NCBI GenBank assembly: GCA_002422995.1
Contig: DIUK01000063.1
Location: 1 to 12,163, forward strand
DNA: 12,163 bases
Source of the DNA: Rhodocyclaceae bacterium UBA6160
Lineage (GTDB): Bacteria; Pseudomonadota; Gammaproteobacteria; Burkholderiales; Rhodocyclaceae
Reading direction: 5' to 3'
A program made the translations under genes and the position numbers. This document shows positions 8,427-12,163 of the stretch, piece by piece; position 1 is the first letter of the stretch, and each line of letters begins with the position of its first letter. The notes beneath the pieces were generated by a model. The model made no database searches and was not told the origin of the DNA. It saw nothing but the letters and a program-made list of their open reading frames with translations.

Positions 8427-9589
8427 TGTCAAGCATACAACTATCTATTCTGATGCCTTGCCTCAATGAGGCAGAAACATTGGCAAGGTGTATTGAGAAA
8501 GCGAATTATTGGATTGCTAACTCTGGAGTTTCGGCTGAAGTGATCGTGGCTGATAATGGCAGTACGGATGGCTCTCAGGAAATTGCGGTATCCCTTGGTG
8601 CAAGAGTTGTCTCTGTCTCGCAACGTGGCTATGGTGCTGCGTTGTTTCATGGAAGTATGGCGGCTGCCGGGGAATGGATAATCATGGGAGATTCTGATGA
8701 TTCTTATGACTTTAGCAGTCTAGATCCATTTATTGCAAAACTGCGTGATGGCTACGATTTGGTAATGGGCAATCGATTTCTTGGGGGGGTCGCACCAGGT
8801 GCAATGCCATGGAAGAACAAATATATTGGTAACCCGGTGCTCACAGGGGTAGGAAGGACACTTTTTAGATGCCCGTCTACTGATTTCCATTGTGGGCTGC
8901 GCGCCTTTACGAAAGATGCTTTTCTGCGTATGGACCTACGTACAACAGGTATGGAGTTTGCGTCCGAGATGGTAATCAAGGCAACGCTTTTCGGGATGCG
9001 AATTGCTGAAGTCCCGACGACCTTGAGCAAAGATGGCCGCTCTAGGCCACCGCACCTTCGCCCTTGGCGCGATGGGTGGCGGCACCTAAGGTTTATGTTG
9101 CTTTTCAGTCCGCGATGGCTCTTCGTTATCCCGGGGCTAATTCTCTTCGCTCTGAGTCTGCTTATTTATGTTGCCCTTCTGAATGGTCCAATCCATTTGG
9201 GTGTGGTCAGTTTTGATGTCCATACACTTTTCTTTGCCGGGACGGGGCTTATCTTAGGGTATCTGGCTTTTTGTTTTGGTCTGATCGTTCGTATTTTCGG
9301 CGTTCGGGAGGGTTTGTTGCCAGAACATGCAACGCTTGAACGCCTACGGTCATCCCCTGTTCTCGAGGTCGGTGGGGGGGGTGGAATCATTTTAATGATA
9401 GGTGGCTTCGTTCAGGGCATTATTGCACTTGCGGACTGGAGTGCTGGAGGATTTGGGCCGTTACAACCGGGAGAATTATTGCGACAAGTAAGCATGTCAA
9501 CTGTTCTGATTATGCTGGGTGGTATTACGTTAATGACATCGCTTATTATCGGTTTTCTTGCTCTTCCGACTCGAAGAAGTAAGCTATGA
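8426..9589 (+). CDS. GT2 polyprenyl-phosphate sugar synthase-like glycosyltransferase with four C-terminal membrane helices
   Basis: The N-terminal GT2 catalytic domain has SILMPCLNEAETL (7-19), VADNGSTDGSQ (41-51) with D43 for the nucleotide, GYGAAL (68-73) and the metal-binding region MGDSDDSYD (87-95). This pattern is that of DPM1/GtrB-like enzymes that move a sugar from a nucleotide onto a polyprenyl phosphate at the cytoplasmic face. About four hydrophobic segments follow (231-252, 268-292, 318-338, 358-380), which anchor it in the inner membrane. The ATG at 8426 overlaps the previous stop; a GTG three bases earlier is the alternative start. The stop overlaps the flippase start (ATGA at 9586-9589), a strong sign of joint expression. 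G7 (8783-8789) and G8 (9374-9381) tracts lie in frame. The donor sugar is unknown. Confidence 0.88.
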   Translation: MSSIQLSILMPCLNEAETLARCIEKANYWIANSGVSAEVIVADNGSTDGSQEIAVSLGARVVSVSQRGYGAALFHGSMAAAGEWIIMGDSDDSYDFSSLDPFIAKLRDGYDLVMGNRFLGGVAPGAMPWKNKYIGNPVLTGVGRTLFRCPSTDFHCGLRAFTKDAFLRMDLRTTGMEFASEMVIKATLFGMRIAEVPTTLSKDGRSRPPHLRPWRDGWRHLRFMLLFSPRWLFVIPGLILFALSLLIYVALLNGPIHLGVVSFDVHTLFFAGTGLILGYLAFCFGLIVRIFGVREGLLPEHATLERLRSSPVLEVGGGGGIILMIGGFVQGIIALADWSAGGFGPLQPGELLRQVSMSTVLIMLGGITLMTSLIIGFLALPTRRSKL

Positions 9590-9699
9590 CTGGATGGCTT
9601 TTGTTGGGATTCTGCATTCTGAGCAGCGCTGGTGCTTCGATATTTCTGAAGCTCGGTTCCTCGTCTTTTTTACAGACGCCTGATTTGAGGGCGGTGATT

Positions 9700-9705
9700 A
9701 CTAAT
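9700..9705. repeat. Target site duplication, left copy
   Basis: ACTAAT directly abuts the left end of the insertion element and matches the six bases following its right end. It corresponds to two in-frame codons (Thr-Asn, residues 39-40) of the interrupted flippase. Confidence 0.95.
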
Positions 9706-10651
9706 TGTTTAGTCCCACGGTGTGCTGGATTGGATTAATCCTGAATTGATCCGGCTCAATTGCCCATGCTTTGCAGATAAATTCGTAGGGGGATAACCCC
9801 TTCAGCGTTTTCAGTCTTCTCGCGAAGTTATAGGCCATCAAGAACGTCTGTAGATGGGACTTCAGTTGTTCGTGAGATTGGTAGTGATAGCGTTTTACGG
9901 TTGCATCCTTAATCGTTCGGTTCATTCGCTCGACCTGGCCATTGGTCCACGGGTGACAGACCTTGGTGAGCCGGTGCTCAATGCCCTGAGCGTGGCAAAC
10001 ACGGTCAAAGGGGATTTCCCGGTAGCCCTCGGTTCCTTTACGTTTGGCGAACTGAATGCCATTGTCTGTCAGCAGGGTGTGGATGGCATAAGGCACAGCG
10101 TTGATCAGGTTGGTCAAGAAATCTCGTGCAACCATCCGAGTCGCCTCTGGGTGCAGTTCGGCATAGGCGAACTTTGATGTCCGGTCGATGGCGACGAACA
10201 GGTAAAGGCGGCCTTCGTCGGTCTGCACTTCTGCGATGTCCACATGAAAGTAGCCGATTGGGTAGGGTTTGAATTTCTTCTTGTTCGGTTTATCGCCTTC
10301 CAGTTCAGGCAAACGCGATATTCCATGCCTTTGCAAACAGCGATGGAGCGATGACCGGGTTAGATGAGGAATGCTGGCTTGCAAGGAATAAAGACAGTCA
10401 TCCAGCGGCAGCAAGGTGTATTTGCGGAAGGCCACGATTGCCGCTTCTTCTTCCGCTGTCAGCACCGTCGACTGAATAGCCTTCGGCCCCATCGGTGCAT
10501 CCTGAATGCTCTCTCGATGCCGCCATTTCGCAACCGTCTTGGGGTTGATCCCGTACTGGCTTGCCAGCACATTCAGGCTCGCTTGACTATGTTGTATCGC
10601 TCGACGCACTGCCTCTGTTGTGCGGGCGCATCCGTGTAGTACTTGTCCCAT
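9701..10651 (-). CDS. IS481-family-like DDE transposase
   Basis: This 316-residue transposase has an N-terminal helix-turn-helix for end binding (about residues 26-46, LNVLASQYGINPKTVAKWRHR) and an rve-type integrase core with the catalytic triad apparently D138 (YFHVDIAEV), D196 (LLTDNGIQF) and E241 (TNGQVERMNRTIKD). The C-terminal YNFARRLKTLKGLSPYEF stretch is typical of the family. The ATG at 10651 is preceded by a purine-rich GGGGGGA, a good ribosome site. The coding frame runs out of the element: its own DNA ends after the first base of the last sense codon, and both the remaining bases of that codon and the TAG stop come from the target duplication. All catalytic residues are present with no frameshift, so it is probably active. 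Confidence 0.93.
   Translation of the reverse strand: MGQVLHGCARTTEAVRRAIQHSQASLNVLASQYGINPKTVAKWRHRESIQDAPMGPKAIQSTVLTAEEEAAIVAFRKYTLLPLDDCLYSLQASIPHLTRSSLHRCLQRHGISRLPELEGDKPNKKKFKPYPIGYFHVDIAEVQTDEGRLYLFVAIDRTSKFAYAELHPEATRMVARDFLTNLINAVPYAIHTLLTDNGIQFAKRKGTEGYREIPFDRVCHAQGIEHRLTKVCHPWTNGQVERMNRTIKDATVKRYHYQSHEQLKSHLQTFLMAYNFARRLKTLKGLSPYEFICKAWAIEPDQFRINPIQHTVGLNN
9706..9728 (+). repeat. Left terminal inverted repeat of the IS element, 23 bp
   Basis: These 23 bases are the exact reverse complement of 10685-10707. They begin TGTTTAGTCCC. The left repeat also encodes the last amino acids of the transposase. Confidence 0.95.
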
Positions 10652-10684
10652 AAATCATCCCCCCGTAGCTGGCTATAAATTACA

Positions 10685-10707
10685 CCAGCACACCGTGGGA
10701 CTAAACA
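10685..10707 (-). repeat. Right terminal inverted repeat of the IS element, 23 bp
   Basis: This is the perfect 23-bp match to the left end in inverted orientation; the similarity stops right after it. It lies upstream of the transposase start, where such elements usually place their promoter and transposase-binding site. Confidence 0.95.
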
Positions 10708-10713
10708 ACTAAT
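10708..10713. repeat. Target site duplication, right copy
   Basis: ACTAAT directly after the element's right end is identical to the left copy. Perfect 6-bp duplications show a simple transposition event with no later rearrangement at either end, and suggest a fairly recent insertion. Confidence 0.95.
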
Positions 10714-10940
10714 CCTATGGTATGGATTGGTGGTGTTTTTTATGGTGCAGCATTCGTTGGCTATATTTACACACTTAGACTCGTACCACTTTCCTTGGCG
10801 CAACCAGTTATTACCGCCGGGGTATCTGTTCTGACTGCCCTAGTTGCAGTTTATGTGTTGCGAGAACAAATGGGCTTCATGAATTGGGCAGGTTTAGCTT
10901 TTATTTGTGCAGGAATGCTTTTGCTTTTTTGGGGCCGCAC

Positions 10941-11036
10941 TTGATTCCTTTGGCCTTAAGCTACCTGACCTTGACAGCTTTTGTGGTCTTGGTCATTGTG
11001 AATTTCAGTGCTGGTGCAGTCTCGATGACAAAGTGA
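10941..11036 (+). pseudogene. Possible truncated N-terminus of a membrane protein
   Basis: A TTG start at 10941 overlaps the flippase stop (TTGA), the same overlap style as the ATGA junction one gene upstream. A GGGG run lies several bases before it. The 31-codon frame reads IPLALSYLTLTAFVVLVIVNF and continues to SMTK before a TGA. It is strongly hydrophobic, like the first helix of an integral membrane protein such as a GT-C enzyme. It may be the start of a gene whose remainder was deleted, or chance hydrophobic reading. No family can be named. Confidence 0.35.
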
Positions 11037-11059
11037 ATCCCTTGGTAAAGTTGTGTGAG

Positions 11060-11356
11060 ATGCACACCGAGGTTGGTCTGAATAATCGAGTCTCGGTCAT
11101 TATTGTCAACTGGAACGGCGAGCGATTCCTTGAACGATGCCTTGCTGCACTGATGGCGCAGACGGTCAAGCCGCACGAGATCATTCTGGTGGATAACGCG
11201 AGTTCGGATAGGTCGCTTGAGATTGTGTGCCAGTTTCCGTCAGTGCGGTTGATGGAGCTGGAACGGAACACGGGTTTCGCCCAATCTACCCATCCTACAA
11301 GGATACAACTAGCTATGAGCGATTGCGCGCAGCATTTGCTGGGAAATAAACAATAA
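11060..11356 (+). pseudogene. GT2 glycosyltransferase, N-terminal fragment
   Basis: From the ATG at 11060 the frame gives SVIIVNWNGERFLERCLAAL, then EIILVDNASSDRSLEI, then ELERNTGFAQ. This is the beginning of a rhamnosyltransferase-like GT2 domain (nucleotide-binding strand, DNASSD with its aspartate, NTGFA). In intact members NTGFA is followed by a GNN-type segment, the metal-binding DxD region and some 150 or more further residues. Here family resemblance stops at about 11283, and 24 unrelated codons lead to a stop at 11354-11356. The product would be about 98 residues with no acceptor-binding half, so it should be inactive. It probably belonged to the same polysaccharide locus. Confidence 0.8.
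11281..11349 (+). other. Coding-like C-terminal end joined out of frame to the broken GT2
   Basis: In the frame one base off that of the GT2 fragment, this stretch reads PIYPSYKDTTSYERLRAAFAGK and then TAA. The composition and the basic amphipathic ending look like a genuine protein C-terminus, not random sequence. It would be the remains of a gene that once lay downstream, fused to the GT2 start by a deletion. I do not recognise the family, and the reading is based on appearance alone. Confidence 0.3.
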
Positions 11357-11401
11357 CTTTGCCCGTCTTTTGAGCTTTGTTAAATGGATTATGTCGGCTA
11401 A

Positions 11402-11569
11402 GCGCCTCAGTACTACCAGGCGATGACCGGGATGATTTTTGGCGAGGTGCCCGATTTTGCCGAGTTTCTCGATGCGACCCGACAACTTGAGCAAGCGATC
11501 AATCAAGCGAAGTCCAGCCACGCGCCGGGCATAAATGGCAAAATGCAACACGATGATCCAGGCATTTGA
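11402..11569 (+). pseudogene. Stranded coding-like fragment of unknown family
   Basis: The frame directly after a TAA reads APQYYQAMTGMIFGEVPD, continues FAEFLDATRQLEQAINQAK and then drifts into less protein-like sequence before a TGA at 11567. A start at ATG 11423 would give 48 residues. There is no ribosome site. The first two thirds look like a real, acidic, helical protein segment, perhaps the C-terminus of a gene lost by deletion. The minus strand is also open here but less convincing. Function unknown. Confidence 0.3.
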
Positions 11570-11690
11570 AGCACCACGCGACACGCCGATCCGGGCGAAT
11601 TTCGTTGGGATTTAGACATGAAATGATGCCGATGCACGCCGCCGGGCATCCGGCCTAGACTGTGCCTGAACTTGACGCATTGGCATTTTA

Positions 11691-11732
11691 TTGCGACTTT
11701 TTTGATTCAATAAATAATAAAGTTGCGACTTT
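11691..11732 (+). repeat. Paired 10-bp direct repeats upstream of the ATPase gene
   Basis: TTGCGACTTT occurs at 11691-11700 and again at 11723-11732. Start-to-start distance is 32 bp, about three helical turns, so both copies face the same side of the DNA. This arrangement suits a regulator binding as a pair, or two promoter elements. Confidence 0.6.
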
Positions 11733-11735
11733 ATT
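11716..11735. promoter_or_regulatory. 20-bp palindrome, possible operator
   Basis: AATAAAGT and ACTTTATT are perfect 8-base complementary arms around a TGCG centre. The palindrome contains most of the second direct-repeat copy and lies 22 bp before the ATPase start codon. The A/T-rich arms without a following T-run do not suit an intrinsic terminator, so an operator is more likely. Confidence 0.45.
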
Positions 11736-11757
11736 TCATTTGTTATATGTTTAGCCG

Positions 11758-12163
11758 ATGAAACGCTACCTTGATGAATGGGTATTGAAAGATTTGACCA
11801 CCAAGATGGTGCTGCTGACTGGGCCGCGTCAGGTGGGGAAAACGACGCTTGCCCGTCAGCTGATGCAGTTGTCCGGGAATGCCCAATACCTCAACTGGGA
11901 TGTGTTGCCGGACCGGAGTGTGTTGCAACGCCAGTCATGGAATCCGCGCGCCAAGCTGCTGGTCATGGATGAGATTCACAAAATGCACGGCTGGAAGGGC
12001 TGGTTGAAGGGCGTGGTGGATGGGCGTTCGCCCGGGCAGGCGCTGTTGGTGACGGGTAGTGCGCGCATGGAAACATTCCGGCAAGGGGGCGATTCACTGG
12101 CGGGCCGTTATTTTGCCTTCCGCTTGCATCCGTTTTCGGTGCGCGAGTGGTGTGAACGGCAGC
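11758..12163 (+). CDS. AAA-family ATPase (AAA_14 / DUF4143 type), N-terminal part
   Basis: This gene is cut by the window end after 135 codons. It starts MKRYLDEW and has Walker A TGPRQVGKTTLARQL (residues 21-35), an N-W-D segment (46-48), Walker B KLLVMDEIHK (66-75) and LLVTGSARM (96-104, sensor 1), followed by GDSLAGRYFAFRLHPFSVREW. All of this matches the widespread prokaryotic ATPases of about 380-400 residues that end in a DUF4143 domain; that second domain is beyond the window. Their cellular role is poorly known. It shows no link to polysaccharide synthesis and probably marks the edge of the locus or a separate acquisition. Upstream repeats suggest its own regulation. Confidence 0.92.
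   Translation, partial: MKRYLDEWVLKDLTTKMVLLTGPRQVGKTTLARQLMQLSGNAQYLNWDVLPDRSVLQRQSWNPRAKLLVMDEIHKMHGWKGWLKGVVDGRSPGQALLVTGSARMETFRQGGDSLAGRYFAFRLHPFSVREWCERQ

Larger units (their letters stand above)
9706..10707 (-). mobile_element. Complete IS481-family-like insertion sequence, 1002 bp
   Basis: The element runs between perfect terminal inverted repeats beginning TGTTTAG, is flanked by a 6-bp target duplication, and carries one transposase gene on the minus strand filling nearly all of it. TGT ends, a single-frame DDE transposase of about 316 residues and a length near 1 kb fit the IS481 family. It sits in the flippase gene in the opposite orientation. With ends, transposase and duplication intact, it is probably still mobile. 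Confidence 0.92.
9586..10944 (+). pseudogene. SMR/EamA-type four-helix flippase gene, split by an IS element
   Basis: The gene is in two pieces, 9586-9705 and 10714-10944. Removing the insertion and one 6-bp duplication restores an uninterrupted 116-codon frame. The product has four hydrophobic segments: GWLLLGFCILSSAGASIFL, then MVWIGGVFYGAAFVGYIYTL, then LAQPVITAGVSVLTALVAVYVL before REQMG, then GLAFICAGMLLLFWGRT. Length and pattern fit the small multidrug resistance/EamA group, including the ArnE/ArnF lipid-sugar flippases. The EmrE-type glutamate of helix one is replaced by serine at about position 14, which favours a lipid-linked sugar over drug export. It follows a polyprenyl-phosphate sugar synthase-like gene with a 4-bp overlap. 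As it stands, only the first 40 codons plus element-derived codons can be translated from the normal start, so it should be inactive. Confidence 0.85.
11691..11751 (+). promoter_or_regulatory. Possible tandem promoters for the ATPase gene
   Basis: Each direct-repeat copy begins TTGCGA (4 of 6 to -35 consensus). The first is followed after 16 bp by AATAAT (11713-11718; 5 of 6 to -10), the second after 17 bp by TATGTT (11746-11751; 4 of 6). Transcription from the second would begin about at the ATG at 11758, and no Shine-Dalgarno sequence is visible there, so a leaderless message is possible. The palindrome overlaps the first -10. Confidence 0.35.
11350..11757. other. About 400 bp without an intact gene
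   Basis: Between the gene debris and the ATPase gene there is no intact reading frame with a convincing start. The stretch holds one stranded coding-like fragment (11402-11569), a stretch around 11570-11680 in which I see nothing definite, and an A/T-rich control region from about 11685 leading to the ATPase. No tRNA, terminator hairpin or insertion-sequence ends could be recognised. Confidence 0.6.

Noticed and set aside
10573..10803. Minus-strand 76-codon frame crossing the right end of the IS element
   Set aside because: It spans the element boundary in a frame different from the transposase and has no recognisable content; it exists only because of the insertion.
9586..10944. EmrE-type multidrug exporter as the role of the split gene
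   Set aside because: The membrane glutamate of helix one that EmrE needs is replaced by serine, and the gene overlaps a polyprenyl-phosphate sugar synthase-like gene, which points to a lipid-sugar flippase.
10907..11059. Upstream extension of the GT2 fragment from the ATG at 10907
   Set aside because: This would overlap the flippase C-terminus by 38 bases and add about 50 residues with no GT2 character; the ATG at 11060 directly precedes the first catalytic-domain strand.
11309..11584. Minus-strand 91-codon open frame in the gap before the ATPase
   Set aside because: Very basic and low in sequence variety, no ribosome site or family pattern, and it runs across the junction debris; the + strand reading looks more protein-like.
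11716..11735. Palindrome as an intrinsic terminator
   Set aside because: The stem is A/T-rich, no T-run characteristic of a terminator follows, and it lies just before a gene start and not after a gene end.

Overview
The window is most likely from a proteobacterium (gamma- or beta-; the sequence cannot settle which). It covers the end of an ABC-transporter-dependent surface polysaccharide (O-antigen or capsule) locus that breaks up at its 3' side through an insertion sequence, gene truncations and a junction with an unrelated ATPase gene. The left half is moderately GC-rich with well-packed + strand genes. From about 5693 onward the glycan genes are visibly more A/T-rich, which suggests the locus was assembled from more than one source.

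Region 1 (1-5692): the C-terminus of a Wzm-like ABC permease, a complete Wzt-like ATPase with a C-terminal glycan-recognition domain, and a 1317-residue protein. That protein carries an N-terminal PAPS-type sulfotransferase-like domain, six tandem 14-residue coiled-coil repeats, two GT2 glycosyltransferase domains and a C-terminal SAM methyltransferase-like domain. Together these could build, measure, cap and export a polysaccharide. In known Wzt systems with a C-terminal domain, export depends on recognition of a modified chain end; that the sulfotransferase or methyltransferase domain supplies that mark here is inference.

Region 2 (5788-10944): a GT-C-like integral membrane transferase carrying a soluble domain, a small SAM methyltransferase, a GT2 enzyme with C-terminal membrane helices (polyprenyl-phosphate sugar synthase type), and a 116-residue SMR/EamA-type four-helix flippase. 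These genes follow each other closely or overlap. They look like a Gtr/Arn-type module: make a lipid-linked sugar, flip it, and transfer it on the outer face of the inner membrane. The flippase gene is split by a 1002-bp IS481-family element (9706-10707) with perfect 23-bp terminal inverted repeats and a 6-bp target duplication. The element's transposase takes its stop codon from the target duplication.

Region 3 (10941-11757): gene debris. It contains a 31-codon hydrophobic N-terminus that starts inside the flippase stop codon, a GT2 gene cut after about 75 residues and joined out of frame to what looks like another gene's C-terminal end, and a short stranded coding-like fragment.

Region 4 (11758-end): an AAA-family ATPase of the kind usually followed by DUF4143, cut by the window edge. 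It is preceded by an A/T-rich control region with two copies of a 10-bp element spaced 32 bp apart and a 20-bp palindrome.

No tRNA, rRNA or CRISPR array is visible. All calls come from reading the sequence; no database search was possible.
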